Positions 1 through 5,103 of a DNA stretch of 5,103 nucleotides are shown one piece after another. Each line of letters opens with the position of its first letter. Position 1 is the first letter of the stretch. Made by a program: the position numbers and the translations under genes. This DNA is from an uncultured Clostridia bacterium (GTDB lineage Bacteria > Bacillota > Clostridia > Christensenellales > Aristaeellaceae). The notes beneath the pieces were generated by a model. The model was not told the origin of the DNA. It made no database searches and saw nothing but the letters and a program-made list of their open reading frames with translations. The stretch is taken from assembly GCA_944363005.1 (NCBI GenBank), contig CALVTV010000247.1, forward strand, positions 1 to 5,103. Reading direction: 5' to 3'.

Positions 1-76
1 GCCTCAGGACGCCGCACTGCGCGACCAGCGGCTGGAGGCCAATCACATCAGATACGAGGATGAGGAGGGCTGGTAA
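1..76 (+). CDS. C-terminal end of an unidentified protein (partial)
   Basis: Reading from base 2, 24 codons run without interruption to TAA at 74-76, followed at once by in-frame TAG at 77-79. The peptide ends in LEANHIRYEDEEGW. It is charged, with no membrane segment and no motif I recognise. A tandem stop and a soluble, acidic C-terminus are compatible with a real gene end, but 24 codons is too little to prove coding. It could belong to the mobile-element debris that follows or to an unrelated upstream gene. The start lies outside the window. No function is proposed. Confidence 0.4.
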   Translation, partial: PQDAALRDQRLEANHIRYEDEEGW

Positions 77-140
77 TAGAATTGTTGCGGTACAATACAT
101 AGGCAACAGCAGGCACACAAAAGAGAACCCAGCTTTGGCA

Positions 141-167
141 AGGTAGAAGCGCAACAACCCGCTACCT
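141..167 (+). other. Leader hairpin upstream of the transposase-like start
   Basis: AGGTAG at 141-146 pairs with CTACCT at 162-167 around a 15-base loop. It lies four bases upstream of the AGGAG ribosome binding site. The site can itself fold back, since GGAG 172-175 faces CTCC 178-181. Hairpins near the start of transposase genes are known to limit translation from transcripts that read in from outside. That role here is inference, and a 6-bp stem can arise by chance. Confidence 0.25.
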
Positions 168-170
168 CAG

Positions 171-175
171 AGGAG
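171..175 (+). promoter_or_regulatory. Ribosome binding site AGGAG for the start at 182
   Basis: AGGAG at 171-175 lies six bases before ATG 182-184, an optimal clostridial spacing. This site is the main reason for treating the short frame from 182 as a once-real gene start. The other plus-strand candidate start, ATG at 247, has no such site. Confidence 0.55.
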
Positions 176-181
176 TTCTCC

Positions 182-271
182 ATGGACAAGGCAACACAGG
201 AAACCCACTTTCGTCAACGGATGCTCAAATACGCGGCAAAGCACCGATGGGACAGGGAAGCACAGTGGTGA
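182..271 (+). pseudogene. Truncated N-terminus of a probable transposase/integrase
   Basis: ATG 182-184 follows a well-placed AGGAG. The frame encodes 29 residues and stops at TGA 269-271. The first ~21 residues include FRQRMLKYAAKH, which resembles the opening helix of the N-terminal helix-turn-helix domain in clostridial IS3/IS481-like transposases, where such a stretch usually continues into a GVT-type turn and a recognition helix. Here the similarity ends after the His codon at 242-244 and the remaining residues (RWDREAQW) look unrelated. From about 245 the sequence is better explained in another frame as a surface-protein relic. I read this as a 5' stub of an insertion-sequence gene joined out of frame to other DNA. 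Family assignment is from memory of motif shape on a very short peptide and is therefore weak. A small genuine 29-residue peptide is the alternative. Confidence 0.4.
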
Positions 272-483
272 CGCTGAAAGCTGCCTGGCTGGAGGCACTG
301 TCCGTGGAACAGCACAGCTTTTCCATGGTTTCGGGCGCAGGCACCCGGTTTACCGATGTCGGCCAGCCGCTCAGAACCGGCGACATCAGCCACGATGCAC
401 TGTGGCTTCTGCTGCCGGTACTCTCCCCTGGCACGCTGGGAACGGTCGTAGGCTTCTTCAAAAAGAAGAAACGAGCAAATTAG
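245..483 (+). pseudogene. 3' fragment of a sortase-anchored cell-surface protein
   Basis: The frame from about 250 encodes GSTVVTLKAAWLEALSVEQH, matching the closing strands of the Ig-like repeat that often precedes the anchor in clostridial surface proteins (typically GSTVITLKASYLxTLSxGxH). After a short linker comes PLRTGD at 367-384, then a hydrophobic segment (about 397-459, ALWLLL to VVGFF), then the basic tail KKKKRAN and TAG at 481-483. This order of motif, membrane helix and positive tail is a cell-wall sorting signal. The motif is degenerate: the canonical form is LPxTG, while here Pro and Leu are swapped. ATG at 247 has no ribosome binding site and no secretion signal exists upstream, so this is not an intact gene. 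The frame stays open back to 103, but nothing upstream of about 245 looks like surface protein. In an intact relative this region would end a large secreted adhesin or glycan-binding protein. Confidence 0.6.
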
Positions 484-495
484 TCCCGCTTCTTC

Positions 496-523
496 ACACA
501 CCCTGCTGGCGGGCAGGGTGCGT
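496..523 (+). terminator. Hairpin after the surface-protein relic (weak terminator candidate)
   Basis: CACCCTGC at 499-506 pairs perfectly with GCAGGGTG at 513-520 around a 6-base loop, and ACA/CGT flanks add two further pairs across one mismatch. It begins 13 bases after the stop at 483, where a terminator is expected. No run of T follows (CGTCATCTTG), so intrinsic termination would be weak. It may instead be an RNA 3'-end stabiliser or part of a multi-hairpin boundary. Confidence 0.35.
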
Positions 524-527
524 CATC

Positions 528-563
528 TTGTCAAGAAAGCAGGCAATGGCATTTTTCTGACAA
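528..563. other. Imperfect inverted repeat in the convergent intergenic region
   Basis: TTGTCA plus GAAA (528-533, 535-538) is complementary to TTTC plus TGACAA (554-563), with one unpaired A at 534. It forms a 10-bp stem with a single bulge and a loop of about 15 bases. It lies between the hairpins at 496-523 and 568-594. It could belong to a termination region or be a remnant of a mobile-element end. The sequence does not decide. Confidence 0.3.
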
Positions 564-567
564 ACTG

Positions 568-594
568 AAGCCCGAAAGGCAGGCTTTCGGGCTT
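568..594 (-). terminator. Probable terminator of the mannosidase/phosphodiesterase operon, possibly bidirectional
   Basis: AAGCCCGAAAG at 568-578 pairs perfectly over 11 bp with CTTTCGGGCTT at 584-594 around a 5-base loop. On the minus strand it begins 34 bases after the phosphodiesterase stop (629-631) and is followed by CAGTTTGTCAGAAAAAT, only moderately U-rich. On the plus strand it is followed by TCTGCAT after the stem's closing TT. The stem is strong and the position between two converging units is right, but neither side has a long T tract, so termination may be partial or bidirectional. Confidence 0.6.
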
Positions 595-628
595 TCTGCA
601 TACCTCGGGCCAATGGGCCGCGGACGCA

Positions 629-1957
629 TTACCGCTTCCATGAGGCGCCCAATGTACCCTGTGTGAGCCAATCGCAGCGGGCCGGCAGGGTTGTTTTATT
701 CAGGGGAATGCCCAAAACGCGCGCCAGGGTGGGCGCGATTTCCAGAACATGGCCCGTCTCCAACGTCTTGTCCGCAAAGGAGGGACCCGCCGCAAGCAGC
801 ATCGGCTGCGGTCCTTTGTCGGGCATATGTCCATGGGTTGCATACAGGGAACGGGGAGCGTCCGGACTGAGCCGTTCAAACACCGGGCCGCAAGCCTCGC
901 CTTCAAACAGCGTCTTTCCATCTGTTTCGATCACCAGCGAGAACGCTCCCCGCAAGCCGAAGCGTTCGTCCGCCTCCCTCGCGCTTATAACCTCGAATTG
1001 CGTGCCGGCACGGGCAGACAGTTCGTCCTGGGCCAGCGTGCGCACTTGCGCCAGCAGCGCCTCATCCAGAGGATCGCTCAGGTAGATCTGAGCGCCCATC
1101 CCACAGGAATGGGCCAGCGCGCGGTATGTCCGCACGCGCCCCAGAGAGTCCAGCTGGATCAGCCCGTGCTGCGCAAACAGCGCGTTCAAACGCACCTTTT
1201 GGCAGAAAGCGAGCTGGCCATGATCGCTCAGTACCACAAAATCTGTTTGGTCGAAGATTCCCGCGTCCCGGACCGCTTTCACGAGCCATCCAAGCCAGCG
1301 GTCGGTAAGGGCGAGCGCGTCAACGACGGCCGGACCAAACAGGCCGTGATAGTGTCTGGCGCTGTCGACCATGCCCCAGTGCGTAAACAGCAGTTCCGGC
1401 CGGTATGTGCGTATCATGCCGACCGCGCAGGCCGCACTAAAGGCATCGTAACCGGGGCGGCCATTGTCATGCCGCAGAAGATAAAGATTGGGCTGGACCA
1501 CCGTTTCCCAGATGGGACCTGCTCCGCCGTCAACCAGCGCCTGCCGCATGGTTTTCCCGCCGGCAAGATCCGTGTCCAGCACCTCGGGGATCAGGTAGTC
1601 GATCGCGTCGTTGCCACGGGCGGTAACGGGCCACCTGGCCACGCCGCTTTTCAGTCCCGCCCGGCGAGCGCTGTGAAATAACGTTTCGCAGCGGATATCG
1701 CTCAGAGCGTTATACCATTCCGGAGGTGAAGCCTGCGGGTCAAAACGCTCGTTGTGAACGATGCCCGTCTGCCCGCACGGCCGTCCCGTGATGATGGAAG
1801 CGTGTACGGGATGCGTCAGAGAAGGATAAACGGTCCGCATTCGCTTTACCAGCAGCCGCCTGCGAAAAAGGGCGGCGGCATTGGACATTTCCAAAAAGGT
1901 CGCAACATCCTCCTGTACCATCGCGTCGACGCTGATCACAACGAGATGCTTTTTCAT
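629..1957 (-). CDS. Alkaline-phosphatase-superfamily phosphodiesterase / nucleotide pyrophosphatase
   Basis: A complete 442-residue protein of the type I phosphodiesterase/nucleotide pyrophosphatase family (Pfam PF01663), which hydrolyses phosphodiester or pyrophosphate bonds through a Thr nucleophile and two metal ions, usually zinc. The expected residues are in order: Asp11 in VVISVDAM; Thr48 in YPSLTHP, the predicted nucleophile; Asp198 and His202 in HWGMVDSARHYHG; Asp245-His246 in VVLSDHG; and His375/His377 in ATHGHMPD. All core metal ligands appear present, so activity is likely. The N-terminus (MKKHLVVISVD) runs straight into the first core strand with no signal peptide or membrane anchor, so the enzyme should be cytoplasmic. 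ATG 1957-1955 overlaps the mannosidase stop as ATGA and is preceded by GGAGGAG (1963-1969) five bases away, which fixes the start and implies translational coupling. The substrate is unknown: nucleotide sugars, phosphodiester-linked glycans, glycerophosphodiesters and nucleotides are all possible in this family. It is the last gene of the operon. Confidence 0.88.
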   Translation of the reverse strand: MKKHLVVISVDAMVQEDVATFLEMSNAAALFRRRLLVKRMRTVYPSLTHPVHASIITGRPCGQTGIVHNERFDPQASPPEWYNALSDIRCETLFHSARRAGLKSGVARWPVTARGNDAIDYLIPEVLDTDLAGGKTMRQALVDGGAGPIWETVVQPNLYLLRHDNGRPGYDAFSAACAVGMIRTYRPELLFTHWGMVDSARHYHGLFGPAVVDALALTDRWLGWLVKAVRDAGIFDQTDFVVLSDHGQLAFCQKVRLNALFAQHGLIQLDSLGRVRTYRALAHSCGMGAQIYLSDPLDEALLAQVRTLAQDELSARAGTQFEVISAREADERFGLRGAFSLVIETDGKTLFEGEACGPVFERLSPDAPRSLYATHGHMPDKGPQPMLLAAGPSFADKTLETGHVLEIAPTLARVLGIPLNKTTLPARCDWLTQGTLGASWKR

Positions 1958-4869
1958 TCTTGCTCCTCCAGAGACGCCAGCGCAAGGGCAACCGTTCTGA
2001 CGCCATTCGCAGGCAGCGCAAGGCTCAGGCGTCTTTCCTCAAACGCGATGGGATGCCATTCCAGCTCTGTCAGGTCCGTCAGCCATGCTCCTGCAATTCT
2101 GTTCCGGGTATGAATCACCGCTTCGTTTCCTTTCCCCTGCTGGCAGATGCGCAGGATCAGACGCTCCGCGTGATCTTCGCTGCGCTTTACAGCGATCAGT
2201 CGTACCGGGCCCTCCAGGCGCAGCAAACTGCTTTGGGCGGGCAGGCTGCCCGAATGGATCGGCGCGGAATACGCAATAAGCGGATGGGAAAATATCGCAG
2301 CGCTGCGCAGCAGCTCCTGGCTGTCGATATCCTCAATCGCCGTCAAGCCAATCTCGATTCGATGCTCGCCGATATCGGGGCAGGGGTCGGGGAAGTAGGA
2401 AGCATGCAGCAGGTTGACAGACAGGCTGTCGCCGCCGCCACGGTAGCCATATTTGCAGTCCGTGGTCAGGCCGAGGGTTGCCTTCTGGCTGCATGGGACG
2501 GGCGACGCGTAGGCGATTGCCGGAACGTCATGCCCCTCCGCCTCGCGGTCGATGCTTCCGCAGGGGATGTCATATCGATAGGTGCGGGCGTTAAAGGAGA
2601 AAGGAACATAGAACTGCAGCAGCGGAGTTGCGCCGTTTTCCTCTCCAAACTCCCGCCAGAGCACCTTGACCGAGAAGCGAAGCGTCGCGCTGTTGGGCGC
2701 AAGGGAGACTGTGACTTCCATGCGCGAAGCGCCAAACGAAACGCTGTAGCGTACAAATGTTTGTACGCCTGAAAGCCTCCTGTCCTCCACGCGAACCATG
2801 CATTGGGCATGGATGTCCTGCACCTTGCCATAAGGGCCGATCGTCCAGGAAGAGCGCTTGAAATGGTCGGATTCGTAAATCAGTCTAAAGAACGCCGAGG
2901 GCCGATCCGGCGTTATCAGCGCGGCGCCTGTGCGTTTGTCCGTAAGCGAAACCAGGTGCATCGTTTCCGAAGCAAAGACCGCGCGGATCAGTTCATTTTC
3001 CAGAACCAGGGGTTTGTCCGTAATTCGCGTGACGCGGGGCGTGGCGACCGGGGGCCTTGCAAAACTGCTGTGCCAGGAAATGGGCTCCTCTTCCAGCTGA
3101 CCATAGGCCGGCTGCTCGATGGGACGCGGCTTTTGATCCGGCGCATAGCGCACGGCGATGCTGGTATAGCCCAGCGCGGGCGCCTTGACTCGCGCGACCA
3201 GCCTCGCGTAGTGATGCCCCCAATAATGAACCCCTTCTTCATACACGCTGAAGGGCAGCCGGTTTCCCTGCAGATCCACAATCTCGGTCATGCGCAGGGG
3301 ATACGCCCAGTCCCACAGCGTCAGCGCCACACCATCGTCCCGGTCAAACTGAGTGGTATTAAACAGCACAAATACACGCACGCTGCCGTCCCCATGCGAT
3401 GTCGCGGCAAAGCCAAAATCGGGCGACCCGGCGTTGATGCCATGGCCGGTGCTTTTCATCAGGTTGTAGCCTGCGCCCGCGCCGTCCGCCAGCGCGCCGC
3501 CCTTCCTGGCCGGGCCGAAGCCGTCCGTTGCGATCCGCTGCGCCAGCCACTTCATGGAGCGGTTGGCATTGCCGGAGATGTAGCAAAGCGCCTCCTGGAA
3601 GAACCCAAGCGCCTGATGACAGGAATCCGCCACGCACGAGCCCGGCAGAATATCATGAAACTGGTTAAACAGCACCTTTTGCCAAGCCTTTTCAAAATTG
3701 GGTTGGCAGGTCAGCGTATCGCCCGCCTGCGCCGACCAGGCGCCGAGCATTTCCGCATCATAGAGCCGCTCCTCCCCGGTGCGGTTGGCGTGTTTCAGCC
3801 TCGCCTGCGAGGTATAGCAACCTGTGAAGAGGCAGTTGAGCTCTCCCTGAACGATAGGGAACAGCTCACGGTTCTTTTCGAGCCGATGGAAGAACGCATG
3901 GAGTGTGCCGAAGCGAATCACGGGAGCCAGTGGCCAGGAGGCCATATCGATCAGGCGATCAATATCCCTGCGCGTCGGTCCGCCGCCGTGGTCGCCCACA
4001 CCGTAGACATGCAGGAAAACGGAGGTATGATTGGCCCTGCACAGCTGCGGAAGGGGCAAAATGATATTCGGCTCCACCTCCGAGGAATACCAATAGGGCT
4101 CCTCAAAACACAGCAGTTCCGCTCCGGACGGCGAACGCCAGCGGTAAATCTTGTTTTCGCTCTCTTTTCTTCCCCGGCAATGATAGTAGTATTTGACGCC
4201 GCCCTGCTGGAGAATTTCCGGCAGGTTCGCGCTGTGCCCGAAGGTGTCCGGTTCAAAATCCACCTGGAGCCGCTGCGGCTGAATGTTCAGCAGTCCAGCC
4301 AGGTACCTCTTGGTATACAGCACATGACGGGCCATCGCTTCGGAGCCGGCCATGTTCTTGTCCGGCTCCACCCACGTGGACGCCGTGACTTCCCATCGTC
4401 CCTCCTCAACCCTGCGCCGAATCAGGGGAATCATGGACGGGCAGTATTTTTCGATCATTTGATAGGTAGCTGCCTGAGACTGCGAAAACGTGAAGTCAGG
4501 ATACTCATCCATGATATCAAGCATCGTCTGAAAGGTGTCGATCACGACGCCGACCGTTTCAGGGGTACCCCATTCCCAGTTCATATCGATATGCGCATGG
4601 GCCACACAGATCATTTCAAGGGCCTTGGCTTCCCCGGACAGCGGCATCAGCTGTTTTTCGATCTCGGTCACGTTTTGCCGTGTCAGCGTCCACTGTTCGG
4701 CGAGCAGGTTGGACGCGCGTTCGACTGCCTGTTCCAGCAGCGCCGGAAACGCCTGTCCCTTCGCTTCATATAACCGCATCATGTATTCCAGCTCTGTCAG
4801 CAGGCGAACCAGCCATTTGTTGCCCTCCGCCTTTGCGCACAGATCTATAAAAGACAAACGGGTATTCAT
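1954..4869 (-). CDS. Cytoplasmic alpha-mannosidase, glycoside hydrolase family 38 (MAN2C1-like)
   Basis: A complete 971-residue GH38 enzyme, the usual length for the cytosolic/bacterial branch. It releases alpha-linked mannose by a retaining, zinc-dependent mechanism. By order: N-terminal helical region (about 1-85); catalytic domain (PF01074, about 86-340) with AHAHIDMNWEWG (His93 and Asp95 as zinc ligands), FSQSQA at 128-133, TASTWVEPDKNM, and DFEPDTFGHSANLPEIL with predicted nucleophile Asp208; GVGDHGGGPT at 290-299 (Asp293 a candidate acid/base); a three-helix middle domain (PF09261, about 345-435) with FNQFHDILPGS, where His405 is the predicted fourth zinc ligand; and beta-sandwich C-terminal domains (PF07748 and a C-terminal one) with FVLFNTT at 500-506 and CKYGYRGGGDSLS at 805-817. 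No signal peptide, so cytoplasmic. ATG 4869-4867 is preceded by GAGGTG (4877-4882) at seven bases. It begins 18 bases after the permease stop, so it most likely acts on imported mannosides. The linkage preference (1,2, 1,3 or 1,6) cannot be read from sequence. No frameshift or missing catalytic residue is seen. Confidence 0.95.
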   Translation of the reverse strand: MNTRLSFIDLCAKAEGNKWLVRLLTELEYMMRLYEAKGQAFPALLEQAVERASNLLAEQWTLTRQNVTEIEKQLMPLSGEAKALEMICVAHAHIDMNWEWGTPETVGVVIDTFQTMLDIMDEYPDFTFSQSQAATYQMIEKYCPSMIPLIRRRVEEGRWEVTASTWVEPDKNMAGSEAMARHVLYTKRYLAGLLNIQPQRLQVDFEPDTFGHSANLPEILQQGGVKYYYHCRGRKESENKIYRWRSPSGAELLCFEEPYWYSSEVEPNIILPLPQLCRANHTSVFLHVYGVGDHGGGPTRRDIDRLIDMASWPLAPVIRFGTLHAFFHRLEKNRELFPIVQGELNCLFTGCYTSQARLKHANRTGEERLYDAEMLGAWSAQAGDTLTCQPNFEKAWQKVLFNQFHDILPGSCVADSCHQALGFFQEALCYISGNANRSMKWLAQRIATDGFGPARKGGALADGAGAGYNLMKSTGHGINAGSPDFGFAATSHGDGSVRVFVLFNTTQFDRDDGVALTLWDWAYPLRMTEIVDLQGNRLPFSVYEEGVHYWGHHYARLVARVKAPALGYTSIAVRYAPDQKPRPIEQPAYGQLEEEPISWHSSFARPPVATPRVTRITDKPLVLENELIRAVFASETMHLVSLTDKRTGAALITPDRPSAFFRLIYESDHFKRSSWTIGPYGKVQDIHAQCMVRVEDRRLSGVQTFVRYSVSFGASRMEVTVSLAPNSATLRFSVKVLWREFGEENGATPLLQFYVPFSFNARTYRYDIPCGSIDREAEGHDVPAIAYASPVPCSQKATLGLTTDCKYGYRGGGDSLSVNLLHASYFPDPCPDIGEHRIEIGLTAIEDIDSQELLRSAAIFSHPLIAYSAPIHSGSLPAQSSLLRLEGPVRLIAVKRSEDHAERLILRICQQGKGNEAVIHTRNRIAGAWLTDLTELEWHPIAFEERRLSLALPANGVRTVALALASLEEQE
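1963..1969 (-). promoter_or_regulatory. Ribosome binding site GGAGGAG inside the mannosidase 3' end
   Basis: On the minus strand GGAGGAG lies within the final mannosidase codons (…LEEQE) and five bases before the phosphodiesterase ATG, which shares ATGA with the mannosidase TGA. This near-perfect site plus the 4-base overlap indicates that ribosomes finishing the mannosidase can reinitiate on the phosphodiesterase, favouring linked expression of the two proteins. Confidence 0.75.
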
Positions 4870-4887
4870 GGTCCATCACCTCATCAT

Positions 4888-5103
4888 CTAGCCTTTATTG
4901 GCGCCGGAAAGGGTAAAGCCCTTGGACATAAATTTCTGGGCGAGTACATAGAGAAAAATCGACGGAAGGGAGTAAAGCATGGAAAAGGCCGCGAGGTTGC
5001 CGTAGGAAACGGAGAATGCATCAATGTAGCTTTCCTTACCTATCCATAAAGCAACGTCTCTGACACAATGCAGCCCTGACCTGAAAGGAGCGGCATTGCG
5101 CGA
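4888..5103 (-). CDS. Sugar ABC transporter permease, MalG-type (C-terminal fragment)
   Basis: The last 71 codons of a binding-protein-dependent carbohydrate permease (PF00528 family), ending in TAG 4890-4888. The end is typical: SYGNLAAFSMLYSLPSIFLY forms the final membrane helix (about 4939-4998), then AQKFMSKGFTLSGANKG, matching the family's QK/RYxxKGxTxGAxKG terminus. The protein would be one of two inner-membrane subunits that pass an extracellular sugar, delivered by a lipoprotein binding protein, into the cytoplasm. It is followed after 18 bases by the GH38 alpha-mannosidase, which suggests a mannose-containing oligosaccharide as cargo. The first ~15 visible residues (SRNAAPFRSGLHCVR) look less like the family than the rest, so a frame shift close to 5040-5103 cannot be excluded. 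The EAA loop lies outside the window. The matching MalF-type permease and binding protein are presumably further right. Confidence 0.85.
   Translation of the reverse strand, partial: SRNAAPFRSGLHCVRDVALWIGKESYIDAFSVSYGNLAAFSMLYSLPSIFLYVLAQKFMSKGFTLSGANKG

Noticed and set aside
82..96. TTGTTG and TACAAT as a promoter for the plus-strand frame at 182
   Set aside because: TACAAT (91-96) is a fair -10 box, but TTGTTG (82-87) is only three bases away and no -35 element lies 16-18 bases upstream, so no promoter is called.
82..157. TTGTTGC (82-88) and GCAACAA (151-157) as insertion-sequence terminal repeats
   Set aside because: The match is only 7 bases, both copies lie upstream of the same start, and no flanking target duplication is visible. 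It is too weak to call.
214..501. Minus-strand open frames of 95 and 78 codons across the surface-protein relic
   Set aside because: The plus-strand reading gives a coherent Ig-like end, membrane helix and basic tail in the correct order. The reverse frames show only Ser/Pro/Cys-rich shadow composition.
749..1681. Plus-strand open frame of 310 codons opposite the phosphodiesterase
   Set aside because: It is antisense to a complete, motif-bearing gene, has low-complexity basic composition and no supporting ribosome binding site. It is read as a codon-bias shadow.
1960..2772. Plus-strand open frame of 270 codons opposite the mannosidase C-terminus
   Set aside because: The same reasoning applies: it is a mirror of a well-supported minus-strand gene, with no domain-like segments.
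4342..4369. Inverted repeat GGAGCCGG / CCGGCTCC inside the mannosidase gene
   Set aside because: The 8-bp arms are GC-only and 12 bases apart within conserved catalytic-domain codons. This is expected by chance in GC-rich coding DNA and has no associated signal.
2803..4773. Plus-strand open frame of 656 codons opposite the mannosidase
   Set aside because: It lies entirely antisense to a GH38 gene with all catalytic motifs in place. Its translation is rich in Arg, His and Gln without recognisable domains. Long antisense frames are common in GC-rich genes with biased codons.

Overview
The window looks like chromosome from a GC-rich member of the Firmicutes, most likely a gut clostridium (inference). 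The support is compositional and by family: strong AGGAGG-type ribosome binding sites, a binding-protein-dependent sugar ABC permease, a clostridial-type cytoplasmic GH38 alpha-mannosidase, and the relic of a Gram-positive sortase-anchored surface protein. No 16S or other decisive marker is present.

Left part (1-483, plus strand): a small mosaic of broken genes. It starts with the last 24 codons of an unidentified protein that ends in two stop codons (74-79). A short leader with a hairpin and a good AGGAG site follows, then the first ~21 codons of a probable transposase or integrase (ATG at 182). This reading frame is lost near 245. From there another frame carries the last ~78 residues of a cell-wall-anchored surface protein: the end of an Ig-like repeat, a degenerate sorting motif, a membrane segment and a basic tail, with the stop at 481-483.

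Middle (484-628): a convergent intergenic stretch with three consecutive hairpins. The one at 568-594 is the best terminator candidate for both sides.

Right part (629-5103, minus strand): a tight operon read right to left. It holds the C-terminal end of a MalG-type sugar permease (4888-5103, cut by the window edge), a complete GH38 alpha-mannosidase (1954-4869) 18 bases downstream, and a complete alkaline-phosphatase-superfamily phosphodiesterase/nucleotide pyrophosphatase (629-1957) joined to the mannosidase by an ATGA overlap. Neither enzyme has a signal peptide. The simplest reading is that a mannose-containing oligosaccharide or glycoconjugate is imported by the ABC transporter and trimmed in the cytoplasm. 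The translationally coupled phosphodiesterase may remove a phosphodiester-linked substituent or process a linked metabolite; its substrate cannot be read from sequence.

I see no CRISPR array, tRNA, rRNA, origin or complete mobile element. I do not see a clearly new system. The points most worth a second look are the mannosidase-phosphodiesterase coupling and the transposase/surface-protein chimera.
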